Shown one piece after another: positions 17,928-26,097 of a DNA stretch of 43,952 nucleotides. The DNA is taken from assembly GCA_043801855.1 (NCBI GenBank), contig JAZDLQ010000080.1:1-43952 (forward strand), given 5' to 3'. Within the stretch, counting starts at the first letter, position 1. Every line of letters begins with the position of its first letter. The position numbers were made by a program, and so were the translations under genes. The notes under the pieces were generated by a model. It did not search any database, had not been told where the DNA came from, and worked only from the letters and a program-made list of their open reading frames with translations. Source of the DNA: CAYTWW01 sp043801855. Lineage in GTDB: Archaea; Nanobdellota; Nanobdellia; Woesearchaeales; GW2011-AR15.

Positions 17928-19385
17928 TTATGTTAATTTTTCAATCTCTGAAGATGTAGCAGAAACTTTATTGCTTTGTTTTGAGGCTTCATCTGCTTTG
18001 TTATCGTTTTTATCTGTTATACCAATATTGGTGTAAGTGTTTTCTAAATCCACGCCAGACATACAGTTATCATATACTACAAATAGATATTGTTTTCCTT
18101 TAAGAGTTGATGGAAATGCTAATCCTTCAATGATATATTCGCCTTTTACCTGAGATTCTTTTAAAACTATATTTTTTGGATCAAAAGCTCCGTAAGTCAT
18201 GCCATCAAAAAAATAAACGCCAGTGAGCAGCTCCTTTTTTATTCCAATGTTTGTTGCAATAATCTGCACGTTTTTATCTATTTGTGTAGCAGATTTTATT
18301 TTAGGGATATTCTCTATTTTTTTTGTGCATAATGTTTTTGCTAATCCAAATTTTGTTTTTTCGCTTTTTTCTGTTAATCCAGAAGCAGTTGATATTACAA
18401 GATTATACGAGCCAATTGGAGTAAACTCAGGTATATATAAGCCATACAAATAATATTCGTTTTCTTCTAATTTTCCTTGAATATAGTTATCAACAATATA
18501 ATTAGGTTTTTCAAACAAAGTCCTATCAGAATATCTTTTTTTGTTGAAAGTAGTTGCGAATTTTAGAGGAAAAATGTCATGTGAGTTCTCGTTCTCAATA
18601 TATATCTTATTAATATTGAGAAAATTTTCTCCTCCAAGAGTTAATATTACATTATTAAAGCTTAATGATATATCTGGCTTGTTTATTGAAATTGCATTTT
18701 TGTTTTCAACAGGAACAAATAATGATCCTCCGTTATTGAATGCATTAACTCCATAAGTATCTTCTAGTTTCTTTCCCTTTGAATCAACCGGGTTTCCTTG
18801 TGAGTCAGCCTTACTAAAGTATAATTCAGATATTTTTGGCCTAGGTGGAATAACACTTAATGAGTTTCCATATTCAACAACAAGTTGGCGCGCCCACTCT
18901 TGCCCAGGTATTGGCGCATCTGATTTTTTTATAGTGCTGCCTATTTCATTATAAATTGCTAGCACATACTTATTTGGGTCATATTTGATTATCTTTCCCT
19001 TAACATATTTGGGTGTTGTTAATGTAACTTCAACTCTATTTTTAGATACAAATTTATACTTTAGATTTATATCATCCTTTGCACTTGGGGCACCCGGATC
19101 TTCTTTTCCGGTTTCTACTCTTTCAACTGGATAAAGCCTTGCATATCCTTTTTTATATCCATCTTCCTCTTGGAACCAATCTCCTTCAACACTAAATGTT
19201 ATTTCCTCTCCTGAAACCATAACAGATGGTGAAATAGAATTTACAATTGGTCCTGATGAAATTTTATCTCCAGCAGGAGACGGAGTAGTTGCTCTGTTGC
19301 ATCCAGCTACTATGTAAAATAAAAACAACAATGCTATTACTTTTATTAGTAATTGGCTATTAACAATGTTTTTTGTTTTTGTCAT
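17928..19385 (-). CDS. Putative secreted lipoprotein with IPT/TIG-like domains
   Basis: A 485-aa protein. The N-terminal signal ends IVAGC, a lipobox, so the mature protein probably begins with a lipid-modified cysteine at the outer face of the membrane. The next segment (IVNSISPSVMVSGEEITFSV) and a later one (LSFNNVILTLGGENFLNINKI) look like IPT/TIG or other Ig-fold repeats. The rest is not recognised. It is followed in the same direction by the giant surface gene after 80 bases. A BRE/TATA (GCAAATGTTTATATTA, about 19436-19450) suggests its own promoter. The function is unknown, probably part of the envelope. Confidence 0.6.
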   Translation of the reverse strand: MTKTKNIVNSQLLIKVIALLFLFYIVAGCNRATTPSPAGDKISSGPIVNSISPSVMVSGEEITFSVEGDWFQEEDGYKKGYARLYPVERVETGKEDPGAPSAKDDINLKYKFVSKNRVEVTLTTPKYVKGKIIKYDPNKYVLAIYNEIGSTIKKSDAPIPGQEWARQLVVEYGNSLSVIPPRPKISELYFSKADSQGNPVDSKGKKLEDTYGVNAFNNGGSLFVPVENKNAISINKPDISLSFNNVILTLGGENFLNINKIYIENENSHDIFPLKFATTFNKKRYSDRTLFEKPNYIVDNYIQGKLEENEYYLYGLYIPEFTPIGSYNLVISTASGLTEKSEKTKFGLAKTLCTKKIENIPKIKSATQIDKNVQIIATNIGIKKELLTGVYFFDGMTYGAFDPKNIVLKESQVKGEYIIEGLAFPSTLKGKQYLFVVYDNCMSGVDLENTYTNIGITDKNDNKADEASKQSNKVSATSSEIEKLT

Positions 19386-19487
19386 TTTTATCGTTTTCTT
19401 AAATCTAGGAAGATAATGTTAGAAATAATTTCAGATAATATAAACATTTGCGTAAAATTAAACGAATTTTTAGAGGCGACAGTACTT

Positions 19488-20201
19488 TTACTGAGAACTT
19501 TCAATTACCTTATTCTTATTCTTTTCAGTAGAATATTTTTCAATAAGGATATTTCTTAATTTTTCTTTTCCAATAGATTCGTTATAAACCTCGTTGTCAA
19601 TAATTAGCGTTGGATAAGCATTTATTCCAAAGCTTTGCTTTATTAGGCTGATTAATGATTCTTCTTTTTCAAACTGCTCATCTATTGAAAAAATAAGCAG
19701 GTCTTCTTTTAGCAAGCTTTTATAATAATTTAGAACTATTTCTTGGTCCTGGCAATCAGGGCACTTTTTGTTATCTGAATAGATATATACAATTGTTACA
19801 TAATCAGATGAATTAGGGCATGTTTTTTTAAGGTTTTTTGAGATCTGCCAGAAATTTAGTTGAGATAGGGTGTACTCTCTTTTCATTTTGCTGAAATCAT
19901 CCTTTTTAACATTGGTCTGTTTTTGGTATATATCAAGCCTTTCCCTGTTTTTTTCAAGTTCTGTTATTGTCTTATCAAACATATACCTAAAGACGCTGCA
20001 TTGGTTTTCTCCAGATGTTTCTTTAATAAAATCGCTCTGCAGCTGCAGGCTCCTTATATTAAGTTTCTGCTCCTGACTTGCGTCTTCAAGGTAGTCTATC
20101 CTGTTAAGATCCATTAAAAATCCGAAAAAAAAACCAATAAAAAAAATCGATGAAGTAATTAAAAAAGCAGCAATGTACCTTCTTTTTTTTATTGTGCTCA
20201 T
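19488..20201 (-). CDS. Membrane-anchored thioredoxin-like protein
   Basis: A 237-aa protein. One N-terminal membrane helix (AAFLITSSIFFIGFFFGFLM) is followed by a predicted coiled coil with two cysteines, then a thioredoxin-like domain. That domain has the redox motif CPDC (Cys147, Cys150) after strand VTIVYIYSD and the cis-proline segment NAYPTLIIDNEVY. The topology places the domain outside the cell, where it could form or reshuffle disulfides in the cysteine-rich surface proteins nearby. It is translationally coupled to the GT2 gene (ATGA overlap, 20198-20201), which is an unexpected partner. The redox direction cannot be read from sequence. Confidence 0.7.
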   Translation of the reverse strand: MSTIKKRRYIAAFLITSSIFFIGFFFGFLMDLNRIDYLEDASQEQKLNIRSLQLQSDFIKETSGENQCSVFRYMFDKTITELEKNRERLDIYQKQTNVKKDDFSKMKREYTLSQLNFWQISKNLKKTCPNSSDYVTIVYIYSDNKKCPDCQDQEIVLNYYKSLLKEDLLIFSIDEQFEKEESLISLIKQSFGINAYPTLIIDNEVYNESIGKEKLRNILIEKYSTEKNKNKVIESSQ

Positions 20202-21469
20202 TTTTTCCAGCCAGTTTCTTTTCCAATTATCATGTCCCTAAATACAACCAGCCAGACAAATGAGAGGAATAAATAATAGAAGAACATAAAACCAATCAGT
20301 GAAAGAGTACTTTTTAGTATATATCTTTCACGGTAAGATCGCATTGCTATAATCATAACTATAATATTAATTACTAAAAAAAATGAAAATATTACTATTG
20401 TTTTTGCGTCAATATCAAGCCAGATAAAGTTTACTGTCATGCTTTTTATATATTCTATAATATTGAAATTATACAGCGAAAGAAGCTTAAACTGCGGCTT
20501 TGCTTGTTTCCATGAGTCAAAAAGTAGTAATGATAATGTCGTTATTCCAAGAACTCCTGAAGCAAAAATCATTGGCATCTGAAAAACCCCAAAATCGCCA
20601 AACTTCTTATTAAAAATCATTTTTCTGTAGTCAAAAAGGTTCTTAAAAGTCCCGTAGTTCCATCTATGCCTTTGCACAAAGAGCTCTTTTAGCGTGTATG
20701 GCGCTGTTGTATATACAAACGAGCAGTTGCACTGAATAATCTTATATTTTTTCTGGTGCATTCTCATTGCAATATCCATGTCTTCTGTTTTGTGAGCTTC
20801 CCTAAATCCATCCATCTCTTTTACTATTTCTGTCCTGTAAACAGATAAAGGGCCAGGAAGGACGTGAATTGCATTTAACTTTGAAAGAATGCTTTTAAGA
20901 TAGTGATTTAAGATATATTCAAAGCGTTGGATTGACTGTAAGAAATTAGCTGGCTTATATATTCTGACAACTGATGAAACTGCTGCAATTTCTTTATCAT
21001 AAAAGCAGGAAATTATTTTTTTTAATGCGTCTTTTTGAGGATATGAATCAGCATCAAGGGTTGCAACAAAATCAGTATCACAGTATTTTAGCCCATTATT
21101 CAAAGCAGAATGCTTTCCTGAATTTTTTTGGTTTAGTAAAATTATGCCATTGTATAGATTAGCTTTTTTAAGTGGATTTAGGAACCTTTCTGCTTTTTTG
21201 TAAGTTTTATCTTTTGAGCCATCATTGATAAATATTATTTTTATGCACTTTTTTTTGTAATCCAATTCTTTAATAGATTTCAAAGTTAAGGCAATTGATT
21301 TTTCCTCGTTATATGCAGGGACAAGAATGCTTACAGTTGGTGTTTTTTTCATATGCGACTTTCTTTCTATAGATTCGTCTCCTTCTAAGAGGACAAGTAT
21401 CCAGAATACTATGTAGTATAATGAGATAAAAGATACAATAGTCTGAATTATTTCAGGAATGCCAATCAT
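20198..21469 (-). CDS. Membrane-bound processive glycosyltransferase family 2
   Basis: A 423-aa GT2 enzyme of the chitin/hyaluronan/poly-GlcNAc synthase type. There is an N-terminal membrane helix, then the GT-A domain with VSILVPAYNEEKSI, the DxD-like ATLDADSYPQKDA, the acceptor-site EDMD and the QRHRW motif that marks processive enzymes, then three to four C-terminal membrane helices. It would polymerise or add sugars at the cytoplasmic face and may export the product. A TATA-like box (GTTTTTAAATATT, about 21492-21504) is centred about 29 bases before the ATG, suggesting a leaderless transcript. The thioredoxin-like gene is coupled downstream. Confidence 0.82.
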   Translation of the reverse strand: MIGIPEIIQTIVSFISLYYIVFWILVLLEGDESIERKSHMKKTPTVSILVPAYNEEKSIALTLKSIKELDYKKKCIKIIFINDGSKDKTYKKAERFLNPLKKANLYNGIILLNQKNSGKHSALNNGLKYCDTDFVATLDADSYPQKDALKKIISCFYDKEIAAVSSVVRIYKPANFLQSIQRFEYILNHYLKSILSKLNAIHVLPGPLSVYRTEIVKEMDGFREAHKTEDMDIAMRMHQKKYKIIQCNCSFVYTTAPYTLKELFVQRHRWNYGTFKNLFDYRKMIFNKKFGDFGVFQMPMIFASGVLGITTLSLLLFDSWKQAKPQFKLLSLYNFNIIEYIKSMTVNFIWLDIDAKTIVIFSFFLVINIIVMIIAMRSYRERYILKSTLSLIGFMFFYYLFLSFVWLVVFRDMIIGKETGWKK

Positions 21470-21519
21470 AGTTCTCTTGGAAGGTAATTTTGTTTTTAAA
21501 TATTGCTGCCCTTTTAATG

Positions 21520-22908
21520 TTATTCGTTCAAATATTCCCAGATAAAAACATCTTTATCTTCATATATCTTCTTGAAAGCCTTACTGTTTTCCACTAAAAA
21601 GAGCAGGCCTTGCTCTTCGTTTTGCCACACATTTTGCATCATATCTTTGTTTATCCAAATGTATTTCACATTGTATTTATCTAGCAGCGCCTTTGTCTTT
21701 GCAAGATCTCTTGAATAGAACATTTCCTCAGAATCCTTTATTTTTGATTTTTCGCTGCTTTTTCTAAAATAGTAATTATCAGATACAACATCCATTCTGG
21801 CAATTGATTTAATTATTATCCCGTTCTCATAGCTTGATAATACAACACTTGATTTATTATACGAGCTATTAGAATATTCAAATAGCCATTCTAAGCTATT
21901 CTTTTCTGTTTCGCTAGGTCTGTAGCCTGCAAGTTTTACAATCTGGGTTGTTGCAGATAGAAAAAGGCCGCATGCAATTAATAGTATTACATAACTCTTT
22001 AATGTTGGATATTCCCATTGCCTGTGCAGTAGCTTGTTTATTCCGATACCAGCATAATAAACAAGCATAATATCAAGAAATATTATAAAATTAGGGATCA
22101 GTGCACTAACTAAAAGCAGGCACAGTATCAAAATATAAAATAGAAATTCCTCCCTTTTTTCTCTCCAAATAATAAAAATACCAAGCAATGACAATGCAAC
22201 TGAAAAAATACCAATACCATTCTTTGCGCCTAGATCAGATATAAGCAAAGCAACAAAGTTTTCTTTTAGTGCTAATATTTCTGGTTTAAGGTAATATGAA
22301 TATACGCCACCTGTTATTGCAATCAAAACTATGCTTGGAAAAAGTTTCCTTTTTTTTACAGCATGATAAAAGCTCATTATTATTATTATCGATATTACAA
22401 GTGCTTGAAGATCTATAATTGGAATAATGCATACAATAAAAAGTGCAGGTAGATAAAAGTCATACAGCAAAAAAAGTATTGCAAGAAGTCCAAGAAATCC
22501 TATAATACCTGAATTTTCAAAAACAGTGAAAGCATAAATAAAAGAAGGTGAGATAGCAAGGATTAGTGATGTAATTAGGCTTTGTTCAGGGCTTAATCCT
22601 ATTTTTATTAGAATACAAAAAAATATTGCAATTGAAAAAATTCCAAGCAATACTGGCAAGTATTTTACAACAGGATATGGATTTTTAAACGATAATAAGA
22701 AAAAATCAGCTAAGCTGTATTCAGAGCCTTCAAATAACAAAACGCTCAAATCTTTTTGGCTTTTTAATGTATCTGCAAGAAAAATATGATAATATCCTTC
22801 ATCGCTTATAAGATTATTTGTTACTTTTTGCCTTATTATATAAGTAGATAACAGTGATAGTCCTGTTACAAAAAGAATGACTGCCAGGTACAAATATTTA
22901 ATTTTCAT
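21520..22908 (-). CDS. GT-C-like polytopic membrane glycosyltransferase
   Basis: A 462-aa protein with about ten membrane segments and a soluble C-terminal domain. An acidic SDEGYYHIFLA motif in the first outside loop fits the GT-C superfamily (protein mannosyltransferase/Stt3-like), which use lipid-phosphate sugars. The C-terminal part (ALLDKYNVKYIWINKDM) resembles the same region of the next gene upstream (SLLDKYKVSYIMVTGNV), so the two are probably paralogues. I start at ATG 22908 rather than the longer frame from 22989, because the longer start lies deep inside the upstream gene. The chosen start gives an 11-base overlap (ATGAAAATTAA) typical of coupling. Confidence 0.6.
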   Translation of the reverse strand: MKIKYLYLAVILFVTGLSLLSTYIIRQKVTNNLISDEGYYHIFLADTLKSQKDLSVLLFEGSEYSLADFFLLSFKNPYPVVKYLPVLLGIFSIAIFFCILIKIGLSPEQSLITSLILAISPSFIYAFTVFENSGIIGFLGLLAILFLLYDFYLPALFIVCIIPIIDLQALVISIIIIMSFYHAVKKRKLFPSIVLIAITGGVYSYYLKPEILALKENFVALLISDLGAKNGIGIFSVALSLLGIFIIWREKREEFLFYILILCLLLVSALIPNFIIFLDIMLVYYAGIGINKLLHRQWEYPTLKSYVILLIACGLFLSATTQIVKLAGYRPSETEKNSLEWLFEYSNSSYNKSSVVLSSYENGIIIKSIARMDVVSDNYYFRKSSEKSKIKDSEEMFYSRDLAKTKALLDKYNVKYIWINKDMMQNVWQNEEQGLLFLVENSKAFKKIYEDKDVFIWEYLNE

Positions 22909-24400
22909 TTTCAAGGCTGCATTTCTTTTCGTAGATTTCTGTTGTTGAATTAAATACAAGTTCAAGGCAGCCATCACCAGCATATGCAAGGTTCGTTATA
23001 TTATATTCTCTTTTTACATTGCCTGTTACCATAATATAGCTTACTTTGTATTTATCAAGAAGGCTTACTGCATTTATAAGGTATCTTGAAGTATATATTG
23101 TTCTTAGGTCTTTTACTCTCTGATCTATATTAGGTATTAGAATGAAATTTGAATCTATTACATTTTTCCTGTTTCCAAAATATGTGATTAAATTACCTTC
23201 ATCGATAGTTGCAAGTACTATTGATTCGGTTGGAGTATTATTTTTTAGCCATGCAAATGCGCTTATATCTTCTTCATTTGGTGCAGAATTTACTGAAGAC
23301 TTAGCATAAGCAACCGCAGGCAGTATGCTTGAAAACGAAAGAAAGATTACAAATCCTGCAAGAAATTGCTTTTCGAGGTAGGCAAATTTTGTTTTGCGTA
23401 CATAAATTAATAAGTCCTTGGTAAATTGCCCTGCAAGAATTGCTAGACATGTACTTAAAAATATTGTTGCGCTCATTACATTAATCAGTCTAAACCATGA
23501 CATGAAAAAAGAAGATATGCAAACAGAGATTATCAGATAAAGACTTGGGCTTTTTGACCTGAATAAGTAATTGTATATTACTATTATTCCAATTATAATT
23601 GGAACAATTCCTATAAGGTATGCCGACTCAGCAAGGCTAATTCTTGTGAAAAACCGGTTGATTATTTCGCTTGGTGCATTATTCCATATAATCTGTATGC
23701 CATGCAGCTGAAATGCTTTTTTGTAAATGATAAAATTAGCCCATAAAAACAAAAATACTGCAAATAGTATTGCCTCAATTTCGGCCTTGCTTTTTTTTAT
23801 TTTTTCAATATAACATAAAATCATATATATTAATAGACCGATAATAAGTATTGCGCTCATTGGATCAGAAAGTATTAGAATAAATAAGATTAGCACAAGG
23901 GAATTTATATGCTCTTTTTCTTTGTCTATCTTGATTAAAAAATATATTGAAAAAAAAGTAAGTGGAAGCGTTATTGAATAAATGCTGATGCTGTTTATAG
24001 TTTCAAATACTAATATAGGAGTTGTTGCTGCAAGTATTGCAGATATAATTGCAGACCATTTATTTTTGGTAATCTCAAGTGCAACCAAATAAGCAGCAAA
24101 TATAATTGTTGAAATGAGGACATTTGAAATAATTTTTCCAACATTTATTGGGTTAAAAAAAATGGATAGGCCTGCAATTAAATAATAAAAGAAAGGCATG
24201 AGTGCAAATATTCTTCCTCCATAGCTGAGTTCGCCTTCAGTAATCAGCCTTCCTGTGTTTTTTATATGCTCGGCTTGCCTAAGAACGAAGTAGCTGTTAT
24301 CATCAGAAAAAAAAGGTGTTTTATATGCAAAATATAGTCTTGTTCCTAGTGATGCAAAAAAAAGCAAAAATATTACCAAAAGCTCCCATTTTACTTTCAT
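22898..24400 (-). CDS. GT-C-like polytopic membrane glycosyltransferase
   Basis: A 500-aa protein with about ten membrane helices. The first outer loop has FFSDDNSYFVLRQAEHI, an acidic pair of the type that coordinates the sugar-phosphate lipid in GT-C enzymes. A soluble C-terminal domain of about 120 residues (FAWLKNNTPTESIVLATIDE ...) resembles the parts that follow the membrane domain in Stt3/AglB-like proteins. It is a probable paralogue of the following gene, with which it overlaps by 11 bases. The promoter TAATATTAAATAATAT (about 24421-24435) lies close upstream, suggesting a leaderless start. A role in assembling or transferring a surface glycan is likely; the substrate is unknown. Confidence 0.65.
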   Translation of the reverse strand: MKVKWELLVIFLLFFASLGTRLYFAYKTPFFSDDNSYFVLRQAEHIKNTGRLITEGELSYGGRIFALMPFFYYLIAGLSIFFNPINVGKIISNVLISTIIFAAYLVALEITKNKWSAIISAILAATTPILVFETINSISIYSITLPLTFFSIYFLIKIDKEKEHINSLVLILFILILSDPMSAILIIGLLIYMILCYIEKIKKSKAEIEAILFAVFLFLWANFIIYKKAFQLHGIQIIWNNAPSEIINRFFTRISLAESAYLIGIVPIIIGIIVIYNYLFRSKSPSLYLIISVCISSFFMSWFRLINVMSATIFLSTCLAILAGQFTKDLLIYVRKTKFAYLEKQFLAGFVIFLSFSSILPAVAYAKSSVNSAPNEEDISAFAWLKNNTPTESIVLATIDEGNLITYFGNRKNVIDSNFILIPNIDQRVKDLRTIYTSRYLINAVSLLDKYKVSYIMVTGNVKREYNITNLAYAGDGCLELVFNSTTEIYEKKCSLENEN

Positions 24401-24444
24401 ATAGCATTAAAGAAAGGGATATTATTTAATATTAACGCTAAATT

Positions 24445-25410
24445 TCAGCGATTTTTCTGCAAATACCATTCAATAAAGGACTTCATGCCAATTTCAATTT
24501 TTACTTTTGGCTCGTAAGACAACAACTTTTTCGCTTTTGTTATATCAGCAAATGTCCTATCAACATCGCCTTTAGGCATTGGCTTTGTTATTATATCTGC
24601 TTTTTTTCCTAAGTTTTTTTCAATAATCCCAATAAAGTCTTTAAGTTTAACTGGGTTAGAATCGCCTAAATTTATAATTTCAAACTTGTAATTGTGTTCG
24701 CACGCGCTTATAACACCGGAAACAATATCGCTTATATAAGTGTAATCTCGCAGTGAGTTTCCATCACCGTACATTTCAATTGGCCTACCCTTGAATATCA
24801 AATCTGTAAATTTATATGGTGCCATGTCAGGCCTTCCGCTTGGGCCATAAACAGTGAAGAATCGTAAGGCAGTTATGTTTAGCCCGAATGTTTGGCTGTA
24901 TGATTTGCAGATTACTTCGCCGCATTTTTTTGACGCAGCATAAGGGCTTACCTGTAAGGCAGTCTCATCATTTTCATTAAATGGAATCTTATTATTATTT
25001 CCGTATACGCTTGAAGATGACGCATATACAAAATTTTCTATTTGGTGTTCTTTTGCAAGTTCAAGAAGTGCAATTGTTCCGTTTACATTGACATCAAAAT
25101 AAAGCAAAGGCTCTAAGATAGAGCGCCGAACCCCCGCCATTGCAGCAAGATGGATGATTTTTTTCGGGCGATGCTTTTCAAATATTTCTTTTAATGAGGC
25201 ACTATCTCTTATATCTTTTTTGTATAATATAAAATTATTACAAGATATTCTTTTTACATTTTCTTCTTTTATTTTTGGGTCATAATAATCATTAAGGTTA
25301 TCAATCCCTATTACTAAATTACCGCGCTTAAGAAGCTCCTGTACACTATGGCTTCCAATAAATCCGGCAGCGCCGGTTACAAGAATAGTTTCATTTGTTC
25401 TTTTTTGCAT
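24445..25410 (-). CDS. NAD-dependent nucleotide-sugar epimerase, UDP-glucuronate 4-epimerase-like
   Basis: A 321-aa extended short-chain dehydrogenase. It has the NAD-binding motif LVTGAAGFIGSH, the acidic strand-2 end GIDNLNDYYDP, the serine-rich catalytic strand YASSSSVYG, and YAASKK with the catalytic Tyr-Lys. The product-side block RFFTVYGPSGRPDMAPYKF is typical of UDP-glucuronate 4-epimerases (GAE/Cap1J group). That reaction would turn UDP-glucuronate, the product of the dehydrogenase at 36260, into UDP-galacturonate. It follows the SMR pair after 4 bases, in the AglB operon. Distinguishing it from UDP-glucose 4-epimerase needs phylogeny, but the NDYYDP and RPDM signatures favour the uronate enzyme. 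Confidence 0.75.
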   Translation of the reverse strand: MQKRTNETILVTGAAGFIGSHSVQELLKRGNLVIGIDNLNDYYDPKIKEENVKRISCNNFILYKKDIRDSASLKEIFEKHRPKKIIHLAAMAGVRRSILEPLLYFDVNVNGTIALLELAKEHQIENFVYASSSSVYGNNNKIPFNENDETALQVSPYAASKKCGEVICKSYSQTFGLNITALRFFTVYGPSGRPDMAPYKFTDLIFKGRPIEMYGDGNSLRDYTYISDIVSGVISACEHNYKFEIINLGDSNPVKLKDFIGIIEKNLGKKADIITKPMPKGDVDRTFADITKAKKLLSYEPKVKIEIGMKSFIEWYLQKNR

Positions 25411-25414
25411 TTTT

Positions 25415-25750
25415 TTATCTAACTATTGTGATTATGCCGGTTATTATTAAAAATATTCCTAGCCATTTTAATTTATTCATTTTTTCCTTTAGGAATTTGA
25501 TGGCTAAGATGCACGTCCAAACATAAGACATTGCAGTGACTGGATAGATTATAGTTAATTCCTCGAATTTAAGTGCAATTACATAAATAACAGTTCCGGC
25601 GCAATAAATAAAAAAGCCAAAGAGGATTTCTTTATTCTTGTATATATGTTTAAACGATAATTTTTTTGCGCCTTTTTTTAAAAATAGTGATCCAAAAGCG
25701 CCAATAATAGTTGCTATGCCAACAATAGATACCCATAGATAATTAGTCAT
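25415..25750 (-). CDS. Small SMR/EamA-type membrane protein (second of pair)
   Basis: A 111-aa protein with four membrane helices. It has the small multidrug resistance/ArnE-ArnF look: a glycine/alanine-rich first helix (GAFGSLFLKKGAKKLS), LTIIYPVTAMSYVWTCILA in helix 3 and a last helix ending GIITIVR. The start at 25750 is chosen because ATGA overlaps the stop of the previous gene; a longer frame begins at 25786 inside it. Such proteins work as dimers, and two adjacent, different ones suggest a heterodimer. Known ArnE/ArnF move an aminoarabinose-lipid across the membrane. Here, between AglB and an epimerase, a role in flipping a lipid-linked sugar is a reasonable inference. Confidence 0.7.
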   Translation of the reverse strand: MTNYLWVSIVGIATIIGAFGSLFLKKGAKKLSFKHIYKNKEILFGFFIYCAGTVIYVIALKFEELTIIYPVTAMSYVWTCILAIKFLKEKMNKLKWLGIFLIITGIITIVR

Positions 25751-26097
25751 TTTCTGCTGCCAACTCCTATTGAGAATATGCCGCAAAAAATCAGCGCCAA
25801 GCCCGTCATTTTACTTGTTGTTATTGCTTCTCTTAAAAAAATAAAAGATAAGATAAAGACCCATACAAAACTTAAGGAAACCATTGGATAAGCAATAGAA
25901 AGGTCAGAGTTTTTAAGCGCAACTAATAGGATTGCCGCGCCAGCAAGATATGATGTTCCACCAATTATGAGATTATAATTAGTCAATAACGAAAAAAAAT
26001 CGAGTTTGAAAGTGTTCATCCCAGTTTTAAGGAATAACTGGCCTATTGACGTGAAAAAAGTGCATGCAACCATCAATAGAATGGTTTTTTTTACCAT
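25747..26097 (-). CDS. Small SMR/EamA-type membrane protein (first of pair)
   Basis: A 116-aa, four-helix membrane protein of the SMR/EamA half-transporter type (FFTSIGQLFLKTGMNTF in helix 1, SDLSIAYPMVSLSFVWVFIL in helix 3, FIFLREAITTSKMTGLALI before the last helix). It overlaps the 3' end of the AglB gene by 7 bases and the next SMR gene by 4, so all three are almost certainly translated from one message. The first-helix acidic residue used by EmrE-type drug exporters is not evident, which fits the lipid-sugar (Arn-like) branch better than the drug branch. The substrate is unknown. Confidence 0.72.
   Translation of the reverse strand: MVKKTILLMVACTFFTSIGQLFLKTGMNTFKLDFFSLLTNYNLIIGGTSYLAGAAILLVALKNSDLSIAYPMVSLSFVWVFILSFIFLREAITTSKMTGLALIFCGIFSIGVGSRK

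Noticed and set aside
22909..22989. 27-residue N-terminal extension of the second GT-C gene
   Set aside because: It lies entirely inside the upstream gene, is not hydrophobic like a signal, and a coupled ATG at 22908 fits better.
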